Below, piece by piece: positions 9,501 through 19,800 of a stretch of DNA of 64,000 bases. The first letter of the stretch is position 1; each line of letters opens with the position of its first letter. Source of the stretch: Diacronema lutheri (Eukaryota; Haptophyta; Pavlovophyceae; Pavlovales; Pavlovaceae); the NCBI GenBank assembly GCA_019448385.1, contig JAGTXO010000001.1, forward strand, positions 2,108,001 to 2,172,000, read 5' to 3'. Under the pieces are notes generated by a model, which was given only the letters and a program-made list of their open reading frames with translations, did not search any database and was not told where the DNA came from. The translations under genes and the position numbers were made by a program.

Positions 9501-9926
9501 GTGAGCGCGCAGCCGCGCGCCCTCGTCCGACTGTGTGTGATCCCGCCGCCGCCGAGCTCGCGCGCGCGTGACGCACACGCCGACGTGGATCGTGTGATTG
9601 TGGACGACGCCGACGACGGCGGCGTGTATGAGCTGGTCGACTTTGCGTTGGGTGAGCTCGCCACGTGGGACGTGGATGCGCTCGTCGCGGCCGACGACAG
9701 CGGGTTTGGCGCGCGCGCGCGCGAAGAGCGCGCGTCGCTCGGCGAGGACGACGCGCAGCGGCGCGCGGCCGACGCGTGGTCCGCCCTCGTGAGCGAGGCC
9801 AAGACGTCGGCCGCGGCGCGTGCGGCGGAGCAAGGCGCGGCTTCCTCCGCTCTTAGCCGGCGCGCGGCCGCGGCCCGGCTCAAGCGTAACGCCGGCCGGG
9901 CGCACGCGGGCGGCCGCAGCCGGTGA
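6558..9926 (+). CDS. MutS2-like ATPase, probably organelle-targeted
   Basis: A 1,122-residue protein from an ATG in good context (AAAATGG). Residues 1-20 (MVGFCTLLLAATAARIS) resemble a signal peptide, and the family sequence follows at once with LEAGTFRALELPLVLDALA, the usual MutS2 N-terminus. Then come a helical core, a clamp-like region with a Gly-rich insert, and the ATPase. That has Walker A GPNSSGKTALLK at about 511-522, Walker B VLLDEFGCAGSEP with Asp687-Glu688, and ATTHAHELKAFA. MutS2 proteins act on branched DNA or collided ribosomes and lack the MutS mismatch-reading domain; plant versions go to plastids. A C-terminal Smr nuclease domain, common in bacterial MutS2, is not visible here. 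Instead there is an Ala/Glu coiled coil and a basic tail. The frame is open further upstream, but only across the end of the previous gene. Confidence 0.88.
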   Translation: MVGFCTLLLAATAARISISSLEAGTFRALELPLVLDALAARARTDGGRARALALHEDLACDADACAARYQPVADALLLLERRAAKGLALPPLARPERDVSALMRALGIGVASDASFAAPVAAEGAPLDVLRDLSGLLDMLAELAAWGADEAALRAVPHLAAMARAPFCPAHPREGAGTGDARELAALRVALDGAVVPRASVEGCAPDGALPDAPNALAGRDASPSHLLALSSRAFPHIRALRGAVASARAERDACVSRLLQSREFTERVGSGGGGGGGGGSGGGSSGGASAKSPPPRFVSVDGRLGVTMAPVNRSSVGRTLRTSRTRRTIVVEPRALQAATDALVRAAEALAAEEAATAARLCALARQSAPALARASERLARLDVALATARLGYDWGGAIPARIGGHGVLQVPRLRNAALAALQLGGRTRTRAQPPDYGDDSDARAAPRDVVGQDVHLGPSPGAQARREAETAFGAPADRAASMDADADLDEDGEEGWHGPARRSALVLSGPNSSGKTALLKAIGLAAILVRAGVPLPVDGALADERTAAATDATSFSSGAQFAPAARPSAAIDVLRGRALRACGRVDVFSRVLCDLAAETSIEASTSAFVSRLLAHRAILELCAPHLGAPTSADAGADAAPRARDDAATRVDDANADEITAAAAGAFGAPAAPRAFVVPSVLVLLDEFGCAGSEPATSAALGVSILEALLNATSMADARSAEAEGGASARADAPRVRTRIVATTHAHELKAFALADERAASGAMLTQPGSGEPTFRCVTDCDSDASAGGASRAVGHSDALTAAAQWGLPPALVARASHIAGPTGDSLRRLNGLVDAVALELAAARAAREAAQRALEAARHAEARAASAEAAAEAAAARAERAEAEALSRARARAPMPARAAASAHAPSGTVAAMRDDVDGSQIALASSMAPAGLRLLRPADLARHALSVQIVSATSEWDGWCGALQGAARADERKDALAAVSAQPRALVRLCVIPPPPSSRARDAHADVDRVIVDDADDGGVYELVDFALGELATWDVDALVAADDSGFGARAREERASLGEDDAQRRAADAWSALVSEAKTSAAARAAEQGAASSALSRRAAAARLKRNAGRAHAGGRSR

Positions 9927-10112
9927 CGCTTGGCGGTGGCACTGCTATTTCGCTCGGCCAAAAATGGTGCGTGCTTCATCCCAAGAATAGCACGTTCGGG
10001 CTTACCACACACACCACTAAACAGTAAACACTCGTGAGAAAGGCACGTTTGGCTCAAAATAGTACTAGCGGCTCTTACGTCTCAAAATAGTTCAACATTT
10101 CGGGGCAAGAGC
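9927..10112. other. Intergenic, A/T-richer than surroundings
   Basis: This gap follows the MutS2-like stop and is visibly lower in GC than the genes on either side, with stretches such as CACACCACTAAACAGTAAACAC. It probably holds the 3' untranslated region and poly(A) signal of the MutS2-like gene. No gene or RNA is recognised. Confidence 0.5.
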
Positions 10113-10637
10113 ATGCAGAGGCGGAGCCTGTTCGCTGTCCTCCTCGTTGCGCGCCCGGCGCTCGAAATCAGCCTCGTCGATGGCCCCATCGATGAAGCGC
10201 ACGCCTTTGGCATCGAGATCTCACCATTGCCCACGCCCGACTCATTCGTCCTCCGGTGTGGTGACGAGCACGGCGGCGCAGACGAGACACGCACGATGCT
10301 GCTCGCCGTCGCGGCAGCCAAGTTGAGCGCGGCCTCCACACCCCTGGCCGCGTTTCTAAAGCCGGCTGTCGTCATTCCTGCACCTCCGGGCCCCGCGTCT
10401 ACGCCGCGCCCACTGCAGCATCCTTTACGACACGCACCGACGGCCTCACGTGCTGGGCCAACGCAAGCGCGCGCTCGGCGTCCGACCGCGGGGCCGCGCG
10501 CGCACACGCCGCCGCAACAGGTTAAAGTGCGGCTCCGAATCCGCGTGTCGCGCTCGGTGGGAGACGCGAGCGTCGGCACGTGCGGGATGATGGCGGAGAA
10601 GCGATTCGTAAGCCCAGCGCAAGCAAGGCCCTCATAG
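10113..10637 (+). CDS. Hypothetical protein, weak support
   Basis: A 174-codon frame from an ATG. The first 90 residues look protein-like (for example EISLVDGPIDEAHAFGIEIS and TMLLAVAAAKLSAASTPLAA). The second half turns into low-complexity Pro/Arg/Ala, and its codon use is less G/C-biased at third positions than neighbouring genes. No family is recognised. An overlapping minus-strand frame of similar length (10082-10669) is also open, so either or neither may be real. A 5' exon of a spliced gene is another possibility. Confidence 0.25.
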   Translation: MQRRSLFAVLLVARPALEISLVDGPIDEAHAFGIEISPLPTPDSFVLRCGDEHGGADETRTMLLAVAAAKLSAASTPLAAFLKPAVVIPAPPGPASTPRPLQHPLRHAPTASRAGPTQARARRPTAGPRAHTPPQQVKVRLRIRVSRSVGDASVGTCGMMAEKRFVSPAQARPS

Positions 10638-10665
10638 CAAATCACATACGCCCTGCTTCGGCTGC

Positions 10666-12681
10666 TCATCGCAACGCGCCATCAAAGTCGACGGCAGGCG
10701 GGGCCGCATGCTGAGCCAGCTGCGCATTCGCCCTAGCGAGCTCCTCGGCGAGCATCTGTGAGCGCTCGCGCGTCGCCGCGAGGCGCTCGGTCGCCTCGAC
10801 GAGCACGCGCTTGATCACGCGCTGCTCAGAGTTGAGTTGCGCGGCGATCGCGCCGGCGTCGGCGCGGCGCTCGGGGCTGCCGCACGCCGGCCCACGTGCA
10901 GCTGTCTGCAACGCGCCGTGAAGCGATGCGTCCGCCGACGCGGCGGTGGGCAGGTCGCACTGCACTTGCTGGTCCGCCGCGTCGGACGCGAACGCGGCGC
11001 GAAGCGAGTGGACCTCGCGCTCGGCGCGCTCAGCGCACGCCAGCGCCGCTCGCTCGTTCTTGCGCGCGGCGGCGAGCTGGCGAGCATGGAAGCTCTCGGT
11101 GCGTTGCAGCTCGCGGTGCAGGTCGTCGACCACTGCTGCAATCGCCACCTGCCGCCCGTTTGCGGCCGCGAGCTCAGCGCGTAGCCGCTCCGTGCGCTCA
11201 CGCTCGGCAGGCTCGCGCTCGACGGGTGCGCGTGGCGCGCGCGCCGCCACGAGCTCGGCAAGCAGCTCGCGCATGTGCGCCTGCGCCTGTGCGGTCGACC
11301 GTGCATGCTCATCGCTCGAGTGCGCGAGCGCTGCCCGCGCCTCGGCGAGCGCCGCGACAGCCGACGCGTCGCCCGCTCGGCTGGCAAGCGCGTTCCGGTG
11401 GCGCTCGCGCTCGAGAGCGAGATCCGCGTCGCGAGCTTTGAGCTGGGCTTCCACGTCGCGCAGCCGGTCGGCCGTCACGGCAAGCTCGGCTGCCGCCGCC
11501 CGCTCCGTCGCGCTCAGCTCAGCGCGCAGAAGCACGGCGGCGACCAATGCCGAGTCGGCGCGCACGCTCTGCGCGGAGTCGAGCGCGACGCGCAGCTCCG
11601 TGGCAGCGGCCAGCGCGGCCACCTCCCGCTCATGTGCCTCACCAAGCGCCGCGCGAAGCTTGTCTGCCGCCGCGCGCGCACTCGCCTCGCGGCGGGTAGA
11701 CTCAAGCAGTTCGTCGTCTCGCGCGCGCACGGCGACCGCGTGCTGCTCGTGCTGCGCGCGAGCCGTGGCGAGCTCAATGCGTAGCGAATCTGCGGCAGCC
11801 GCAATATCAACGTAACGCCGCTGCGCTTCCTCGAGCGCCGCGCGCAGCTCGGCGGTCGTAGTCGCGAGCCCAGCCGCGCACGCGTTCTCGGCGGCGAGCG
11901 CTGCGCCCGCACCGTCGCGATCGGCAGTCTCGCGCTCGCGCTGCGCGCGCAGCGCCCCCTCGAGCGCGACGTGCAGCTCAGAAGCCGTGGACACGGCGGC
12001 AACGCGCTCAGCCTGCGCGGCCATGAGCTCGGCGCGCGCGCTTTCGAGAGCAAGGAGCGCATCTGCGCGCTCGCGCTGCACGATGGCGAGAGCGGCCGCT
12101 GCCTCGGCCGCGCCCTGGCTGAGCTCCGCCTCGCGCGCGAGGCACGCGTCGAGCTTGGCGCCAAGGTGCGCGGCGGCGGACACCGTGGCGGCGTGCTCAC
12201 GGCGCATGGCGTCGAGATCGAGCTGCAGCGCGTTGGCGCGCGCCGACGACGATTCACAGCTCTCTCGCGCGCGCGCCAGCTGCGCGCGGAGCGCCTCGGC
12301 CGCCGCGTCCGACGCAGAGCAGCTCATCTTCGCGCTCGCGAGCTCGTCGCGAAGCTCGGCGACGGCCCCGGTCAGGATCGTGTGGCGCTCGCGCTCATCA
12401 TCCAGAGTGCCGCGCAGCTCCTCCACGAGCGCGCGCGATTCGGCACGCTGCTGCGCCCCGCCGGCGAGCCTCCGCTCGAGCACCTCGAGTTCAGAGCCGA
12501 GCACTTTGCCGCCGATGCTGCCGGCGCGCGCGCGCGGGCGGCAGCGCGCAACGTCGAGCTCGTGTTTGAGCCCGCGTGCCACGTTGAGAGTCGCGATCGT
12601 CGTCTCGCGTAGGATGAACGCGGCCGTGTCCTCGTGGCCCGCGTCCAACAACTTCCTGTTGGGGAGCATTTCGAGGGCCAT
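10666..12681 (-). CDS. Long coiled-coil protein of unknown function
   Basis: A 671-residue protein. Residues 1-60 are mixed (MALEMLPNRKLLDAGHEDTA). From about residue 70 to 560 it is almost one continuous heptad-type coiled coil rich in Ala, Glu, Arg and Leu, with pieces such as ELRAALEEAQRRYVDIAAAA. A short break follows (TAASADASLHGALQTAARG) and then a last coiled segment (RVLVEATERLAATRERSQML). Such proteins are usually cytoskeletal, centrosomal or tethering factors, but no specific family is recognised. The ATG at 12681 is the first in frame; bases upstream reach only a GTG. It lies 90 bp downstream of, and on the same strand as, the unknown gene at 12772-13773. Confidence 0.7.
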   Translation of the reverse strand: MALEMLPNRKLLDAGHEDTAAFILRETTIATLNVARGLKHELDVARCRPRARAGSIGGKVLGSELEVLERRLAGGAQQRAESRALVEELRGTLDDERERHTILTGAVAELRDELASAKMSCSASDAAAEALRAQLARARESCESSSARANALQLDLDAMRREHAATVSAAAHLGAKLDACLAREAELSQGAAEAAAALAIVQRERADALLALESARAELMAAQAERVAAVSTASELHVALEGALRAQRERETADRDGAGAALAAENACAAGLATTTAELRAALEEAQRRYVDIAAAADSLRIELATARAQHEQHAVAVRARDDELLESTRREASARAAADKLRAALGEAHEREVAALAAATELRVALDSAQSVRADSALVAAVLLRAELSATERAAAAELAVTADRLRDVEAQLKARDADLALERERHRNALASRAGDASAVAALAEARAALAHSSDEHARSTAQAQAHMRELLAELVAARAPRAPVEREPAERERTERLRAELAAANGRQVAIAAVVDDLHRELQRTESFHARQLAAARKNERAALACAERAEREVHSLRAAFASDAADQQVQCDLPTAASADASLHGALQTAARGPACGSPERRADAGAIAAQLNSEQRVIKRVLVEATERLAATRERSQMLAEELARANAQLAQHAAPPAVDFDGALR

Positions 12682-12771
12682 CTTCAAAACTCGTTCGCGC
12701 CCGACTTTCACTCCACTCCGATCAGTGATGCGAGTGATGCGAGCGAGGGGAGTCCGACTCTGAGGACTCGC

Positions 12772-13773
12772 TCAGGTCGGCTGTGCCCCGTGCGCATCTG
12801 CCTCGCAGCCATCCTCCGAGCCGCCCATCGCGCACCTCGGGCCGACGAGGCGATTGGCGCGGCGGCAGGTCGACCCGCCTCCGCCGCGCAGCGCGGCCGC
12901 AAAGCCCGGGCTCGACGCCGGCGATGGCAGCGTGCCGAGCCGGCGCAGATCGACGACGATGAGCTCGCGCAGGTCGGAGGCGCCTTCGGCGTGCGCAGGC
13001 GCGCCGTCCGCCGGATCGAAGCCAAACGCCAAGTGCACCTCGTACAGTTCGCCGCCGCCGCCAGCCGTCGCGCCGCGCCCGCGCAGCAGCGCCGCGTGCA
13101 CCAGCCATGCGGCGAGTTCGGCGCGCCGGAGTACGCGCTCGCCATCGGCACAGCCCCAGCGCGCCTTGCACCACTCCTCGTCGGGCGCGAAGAGGCCGGC
13201 CGGCCCCGGCTCGCGGCTCGCGTACACCTTGCCCAGCTGCCACACGAGCTGCTCGAGAGTTTGCGTGCGCGAGCAGTGCGGATGCGGTCCGTCCACGTCG
13301 GCGGCAGCGGCGGATCGGTCGAGTAGCAGCTGCACATGCCGCGCAACGGCGTGCTCGCGCGACGTGAGCACCTGCACGGCGATGGGCGCGCACCGGTGGA
13401 GCATGAGGCCGATCCTGCCGTTGGCGTGGTCGTCGGAGAGCACGATGTCGCTCGCGCCCCTGCGCACGAGCGCGCGCGCATAGGCAATGACGGGCGCAAT
13501 GTCGGCGGCCACGGCCACGAGGAAGGAGCGCGCGCCTATGCTCGCGTCGCCGCGGTCGCTCTGCAGCCGAATTACGACGGGCGGCGGGCCGAGTGCGCGC
13601 ACGGCCGCGAGCGCGCGCGTCGTCATGTCGCCGTCCGCCGGGCAGAGCCGCGCGCGCGGCGCGTTCACGCCCGAAGCGCGCAGCCACGCCCACAACGCGG
13701 CGCGCGACCCGCGCGACCCGTGCGCATCGAGCCACCTGACCTCGGATGGCCTGGGTGACACCACGACTTCCAT
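12772..13773 (-). CDS. Unrecognised protein, 333 residues
   Basis: Begins MEVVVSPRPSEVRWLDAHGS at the first in-frame ATG. The middle looks like a folded alpha/beta domain: PPPVVIRLQSDRGDASIGAR, FLVAVAADIAPVIAYARALV and SDIVLSDDHANGRIGLMLH. A second region reads QTLEQLVWQLGKVYASREPG and ELYEVHLAFGFDPADGAPAH, followed by DLRELIVVDLRRLG. The last 60 residues are Gly/Ala-rich and probably disordered. Strong G/C third-position bias and regular secondary-structure alternation support a real gene. I do not recognise the family. It is divergent from the HECT ligase, sharing a 93-bp start-to-start interval. Confidence 0.65.
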   Translation of the reverse strand: MEVVVSPRPSEVRWLDAHGSRGSRAALWAWLRASGVNAPRARLCPADGDMTTRALAAVRALGPPPVVIRLQSDRGDASIGARSFLVAVAADIAPVIAYARALVRRGASDIVLSDDHANGRIGLMLHRCAPIAVQVLTSREHAVARHVQLLLDRSAAAADVDGPHPHCSRTQTLEQLVWQLGKVYASREPGPAGLFAPDEEWCKARWGCADGERVLRRAELAAWLVHAALLRGRGATAGGGGELYEVHLAFGFDPADGAPAHAEGASDLRELIVVDLRRLGTLPSPASSPGFAAALRGGGGSTCRRANRLVGPRCAMGGSEDGCEADAHGAQPT

Positions 13774-13866
13774 TGTTGCGACAGGCCCAGCTGCAGCAGG
13801 CCGGTCATCACCGGCCTGGACGCCGCCGGCGAGCAGGCACACCAGCGGGCGACGCGCGCGGGGGCA
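13774..13866. promoter_or_regulatory. 93-bp bidirectional promoter interval
   Basis: The only DNA between the start codon of the unknown minus-strand gene (13773) and that of the HECT ligase (13867), so it must contain both core promoters or their leaders. No TATA-like element is visible. Confidence 0.5.
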
Positions 13867-16800
13867 ATGTTCCCGGCGGGCGTCTCGTCGCTCAAAGAAG
13901 TGGTGCGCGGTTCAAGCGACGAGCTGGCGGCGGAGCAGCAGCTGCTGTGCACGCTTGCCAGCCGGCGCGAGCCGCGCGACGAGCAGCTCCAGCCTGCGCA
14001 GAGGCTTGGCGCGGTGACGTTGCCAGACGGGTGGGAGCAGAGGCTCGACCGGCCGACGCAGCGCGTCTTCTTCATCGACCACGCGACGCGCACCACCCAG
14101 TGGCTCGATCCGCGCATCGAAAGCGCAGAGACCGCCCTCGCGCGCCAGCACTCGGCCCTCGAGCGCGCGTTCCTTCCGCCGGCACACGCCGTGCCTGAGC
14201 TGTCGGCGCTCGCAGGCGATGCGCCGCCCGCGCCGCCGCCCGCGGCGCTGCGGGACGAAGCGACCACCCTGTTTGCGCTCGGCGCGCGGTTCGCCGCGTC
14301 GCCTGCCGAGCTCGACGCGTGGCTTGAGCTGCACGACGCGGCCATGGCCGAGCCGGACGCGCGTGCCGACGCAGCGCTGGCGCAGGCGTGCTTTGCGCGC
14401 CGCACGCGCGCGCTGCAGCTCGCGCACCTCGCGCTCATACGACTGGAGCAGTGGCACTTCCAGGCGGGCAGCCTGCCCCCTGCGCTCGGCTCCGATGGCG
14501 TCTGGCTTGGCTGCGGGCCGCTCAGCGGACGCGCGCACGTGACGCCCGCACTGAGCTCGGTGCTACGGCACGGCGCGGCCGCCGATCTCGTGCGGCCCTA
14601 CCGCCGGCTGCGGCTTGGCGCGTGGTTCGAGCAGAGCTCGCACATCGACAAGCTCTCGCACGCGGCGCACGAGCTGATGCGGCTCTGCGCGCTCGTGCGG
14701 CCTGCGGACAGCTCGCCTACGCCAGCGGCCGCCGCGCCGGCCAAGCCGGGCGGCGCGGTGAGCGCGCCGCCCGGCTTGGCCGGCGCGGCGGGCGGCCGGA
14801 CAGTGCTTCTTGCACTGCATCCCGTGCTGTGGGGCAGGCACGAGGCGCCGCTCGCGCGTGTCGCGCACCGGCTGCTCGGCCTGTTCCAGCAGCCAAGCCC
14901 GCCGTGCGACGCGGCGGCGTGCGCGATCGCCGCGCTCGCGGTCGCGAGTGGCCGCGCATGGCTGTGGCTCGCGCTCGCCGAAAAGCTCGCCGAGGCCGTC
15001 GCGCTGGGCGCGGGCGGCGTGCCTTGGCCAACCGCTGCCGCGCCCATCGCCTTGCTGCCCGCGTGCCGTCAGCTGCTCGCGCTCGCGGGCGAGCCTGCCC
15101 GGCGCGGGTTCCTTCAAGTCGCGGTCGACCCTGTGCGCTCGGACGATAAGGCGGCGGGCGGCGGCGTCTGGACGCACGCACGTGCTGAGCGCGACGGCGT
15201 GCGTGCGTGGTGTACGCCATCGCTCCTCGTCTGCACGCTCGCGGCAGCCGCGGCGAGCGCTCCACACGCGGCGTCGCGCGCGCTCGCCGGGGACGACGTG
15301 ACGCTCGCCGAACTGGGCGCTTGGGCGCGCGCAGGCGGCGGCACGGCGGCGCGCGCCGTGCCGGCGGGCAGCGCCGAAACTTCCGAGCGGGGTCGAGCCG
15401 CGCGGCCGCCTGCGTGGCCGTGGAGCTTGAACCGCCCGGACTGCCAACTCGCAGCGACCCTCATCCAGCTGTGCCGCGCGCACCTCGCCGCTGTCGGGTT
15501 GGCCGTCTCGCGCGAGCGTGAGGCGGGCGGCGCGGCAGGCAGTGGTGCATTCGCGCCCGGGCGAGACGCGGCGGCGCGAGCTGGCACCGTCGATCAGCCC
15601 TTAAGCGCCGACGGCGTCTACGATGGCGCTGCGTACGCGGGCGCGCCCGCCACGGCGCGCGATGCGGCCGTGCAACCCACGCCGAGCAGCCGGGCGAGCG
15701 AGGCGTCATTCGAGGTAGTCAGCGCGGCGCTGGGTGGTACCGAGGCGATCGGCGCGCACGCAGACGACGGCGAGCGCGAGCGCGAGCGCGCCGAGGCGCC
15801 AGTGTGCGCGGCAGGAGGCGCAGACGACGGAGCGCACGAACTCGCGAGTGTGCGGCTGCTTGGGCTGGTCGGCTCGTTGCGGCTGCTGCGGCTGCATTTG
15901 TGCGGAGCGATCAGCTCGGGCGAGCTGCCGTCCGCCGAGCTCACCGCGCCGCTCTCGCCGAGCGCCGCGCGCGCCGACGCGCTGCGCCTCGTCGGGCTGG
16001 CCACACACCACCCGACGCCGGCGCAACCCGCGGCGTCGCCGCGCGTTGGGGTTGCCACGCGCACGCCCCTCGGCCATCTCGCGAGCGAGCTGGTGCGCTT
16101 TGCCACAACAACCACCGGTGGCGCGCGCTGCGGTGCGGACAGCATTTCCGACCGCGGCGCCTGCCGCGCCGACAGCGACAACGATCTCGTCGCCCTCGCG
16201 TACGCGCGTGGCGAGGCGGCGGCCGTGCTCATCACCGGTGCAGATGTGCTCTGGCCGTCGCGCTTTGAGCAGGCCGCCGCGCTGTGCGCGCTGCTCGAGC
16301 CTGCAGCCGCGCAACGCGTGCCGCCGCCCGTCCACCAGCCCACCAGCTCGCGGCAGACGCCCACACTCGCGCAGCCTGCGCCGCCCGCGCCTGCGCCGCC
16401 CGCGCCCGTGCCCGCCGCGCCCGGCGGCGGCGGCGGCGGCGAGAGCGTGCGCGCACGGCTACGCGTCGCGGAAGGCTTGATGTATTGGCTCGCTGCGCAG
16501 CCGGCGCCCCTGCTGCTCGTCGCCAACGGCCTCGACGCGCAGGACAGCGAGCAGTGGTCGGAACGCCTCGCGTGCGCGCGCGCGCTCGCGGCGGGCGGCC
16601 GGTATGACGGACCGCCCGGCGCGCTCGAGCGGACGCAGCGGCATCTGTGCAACGCGCTCGTGCAGCTCGCGGCGGATGGAGCGATGGCCGGCACGGCGAC
16701 CGGCGCGCAGCCGGGAGGCGCTGGGAGCGCGTCGCGCGATTGCACGTCGGACGCCGGCACGGCGCTTGCGGCGAGCGCGCCGTCGCCCGGCGTCACGGCG

Positions 16801-19800
16801 CGCGCGATCGCACACGCCGCCGGGCTGATCGCGGCGGCACGCTCATCTGCGGCAGCCGCCTCCTCGCCCGCGCCACGCGCCGACACGCTCGCCTCCTGTG
16901 CGCCAGCCCGCGCCACATCGCCCCACCCGAGCGATGCTATCGAACCGTCGATGGCGTCGGGGCCACGCACGTCATCGCCGGCGCGATCCGCCGGCGCGGC
17001 GCCCGCAAGTGACGCGGCGTCACGCACGATGGCGCTCAGCAGCGCACCAGCGGCGCCCGCAAGTGACGCGGCGTCACGCACGATGGCGCTCAGCAGCGCA
17101 CCAGCGGCGCCCGCAAGTGACGCGGCGTCACGCACGATGGCGCTCAGCAGCGCACCAGCGGCGCCCGCAAGTGACGCGGCGTCACGCACGATGGCGCTCA
17201 GCAGCGCACCAGCGGCGCCCGCAAGTGACGCGGCGTCACGCACGATGGCGCTCAGCAGCGCACCAGCGGCGCCCGCAAGTGATGCGGCGTCACGCACGAT
17301 GGCGCTCAGCAGCGCACCAGCGGCGCCCGCAAGTGACGCGGCGTCACGCACGATGGCGCTCAGCAGCGCACCAGCGGCGCCCGCAAGTGACGCGGCGTCA
17401 CGCACGATGGCGCTCAGCAGCGCACCAGCGGCGCCCGCAAGTGACGCGGCGTCACGCACGATGGCGCTCAGCAGCGCACCAGCGGCGCCCGCAAGTAACG
17501 CGGCCGGCGGCACGCGGCGCGCGCCGCGCGCGCCGCCGCGCTCGCTGCAGGCCGCCGCCGGTGCGCTGCTGAGCGCCATCGTGCGTGACGCCGCGCACGC
17601 TGTCGCCTTGTGTTCATCCGCCGCGCAGTGGCCGGTCACGTCGCTCTGCTCGCTCGGCGTGCTCCTGCTCGATGCGGCGGCCGAGTCGCTCGAGGCGGCG
17701 GCTGCGGCCGCAGCGCAGCGCGACGATGCGGGCGCGCGGCTTGCGCGGCCGCCGCTACCGCTCCTCGCCGCCACGACGGAGCTCACCATTGCGCTGCGCG
17801 TACTCGCTACCTTCCGCGCGCGCCTCGCGCGCGCCCTGCTCATTCCCCTGCTACGCGTGGCGAGCGCTGCGGCCGCGCTCGGCGTCGCCGGCGACACCGC
17901 GTGCGCAATCGCGCCCTTGGCTGCGTGCGCGCCGGGCGTCGCGTCGCCGCGCGTGGCCGACCCAGCGGCGAGCGCGTGCGTGTTGCTCAGTCAGGCCGCC
18001 GCTGCGCTCGCCGGTGCGTACGGGCGTGCACTCGCAGTCGGGACGAGCGGCGGCGCGGAGCGCGGTGTAGGGCCCGTTGCGGAGGCGCGGTGGGCTGCGC
18101 TCCTCCACCGGCCCGCCGAGCGCGCCGGCGCCGAACGTGGCAGCGGCGATGAGCCCGGCGCGAGCGACGAGAACGCAAGCGACGCGAGCGACACGGACGA
18201 CAGTGTCACGACCGACGACGACAGCGCGTCCTCGTCCGCCGAGCGAGGGCACCGCGCCGCGGAGCTATCGCAGTCCGCGCACGCAGACGCTGCGCCTCGG
18301 CGCGAGCGCGCCGCCGCCGTGGCAGCGCGTGCCGACGGCGACAAGGGCGAGCGCGAGCGCGCGCGCGCAGAGGCGCAGGCCGACTGCGTGCGCGCGCGCG
18401 CCGAGCGTCGTGCGTTCGCGTCGATTGCCACGCAGCTCGTGCACGGGGTTGGCGCGGGTGCATCCGGGCCCCTGTCGCTCGCGTGCTCGCGGCGCGCATC
18501 TGGCGACAGCGTGGCGAGCGTTGGGCAGCTGAGCCGCGCGTCTTCCGACAGCGGCCGAAGGGGGAGCTGGGCGCGCGGTGGCGCGCGCGGTGGGTCGGAC
18601 GCCGACCCGTTTGGTGCGGTGCGCGAGGCGGGCCGGCGCGCGGCGAGCGCGGCCGCGCGCGCCGCGCTCGCCGCGGTGCGCAATGCACTCTCGCGCGATC
18701 CCATGCCCCACTCGTCGGGCGCCGCGTTGGGCGGACGGGGAGCGATGGCGGTCGACGCGGAACGCATGGCCGTGCCGCACCGGCTGGGCAGCGCGGTCGC
18801 TGACGCGGGCACGGACGCGGACGCGCGCGACGCGAGCGCGGGTGGCTGCGCGCGCCCGTCGCGTTCCGAGAGGCGACGTCGACGGCGCGAATCGGCCGGC
18901 GCCTTCGAGCTGACCGCCGACGCCGCGCACTTGATCGCCACGCAGCTCACGCTCGAAGCGGCGCCTCGCGTTGCGCGCGCGCACGGCGCGAGCAGCGACG
19001 GCGCAGCCTCGTCCTCCACGCGCGCGAGCGAGCGCGCGCCGGCCGTCGATGGGTCCGAGCCCGCCGCCGGCAGCCATCGTGCGGATGGCGAGCAACGCAT
19101 GGGCGAGGAGCTGGGCGAGAAAGAGGACGCGGTACGCCCGCGCCCGTCGGGCGAGGCACTGCTCGAGCTGCGCGGCGCGCTGCTGCGCGCAAGCGCTCGC
19201 GTCTTTGGCTCCGAGGCGGGGCTTGCTGCCGCGGCGCGCGCGTGCGCGATGAGCGCCGACCACCGTCAGCTGCGCGCAAACGCGCACGTGCGGCGTGCGT
19301 GGCGCTTTGTCTTGCGCCTCGAGCGCGCGCTCGGCATGCAGCGCGACGTGCGCTGGGCGGACGCGGTCGACGGCGCGCACGCGCTGCTCCGGCTGCGACC
19401 GCCAAGCGTTGCCCACGCGGCGCGCGTGCAGCTGCCACCGCCGCGCACGCCGCCCTCCGCCATCTCGGCGCACGCGCGCGCCTCGGCGGCCGGCGCGCGC
19501 TACGCGGGCGGGCTGTCGCCTGCGCGCGCGGCGTCGTTCGGCTCGGTGCTGTGCGAGATGCCGCCATCGCTCTCACGCGCCTCGAGCTGCTCAGGCCTCA
19601 CCGCGCTCTCAGCAGCCGGTGGCGGCGGCCTCGGTTGGCACGCGCTCGATGTAACGGCCGGCGCAGAGCTTGGCCGTCTCGCTCCGCCCGGCGCCGGCCC
19701 CGGTAGCCCGCGCACCGGCGTGCGCGCCGAGGACGCGCTGCTCGCGTGGCTCCGCCTGAATGAAAATGGGCGCGTGGCGGCGGTATGCGCATGGCGGCGG

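Noticed and set aside
10082-10669. A 195-codon minus-strand frame overlapping the stop of the coiled-coil gene by ATGA
   Set aside because: Such overlap is a bacterial operon trait. The translation is Arg/Ser/Ala-rich without domain-like content, and the opposite-strand frame looks more protein-like.
16999-17484. Possible CRISPR-like array (regular repeats)
   Set aside because: Units are contiguous 54-bp copies with no spacers, lie in frame inside a eukaryotic gene, and encode a repeated peptide.
15618-17897. A 759-codon minus-strand frame with repeats of LLSAIVRDAASLAGAAGA inside the HECT gene
   Set aside because: It is the mirror of the 54-bp minisatellite. Minus-strand frames stay open because stop codons are rare in GC-rich DNA. 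The plus-strand HECT frame has clear domains and spans the whole gene.
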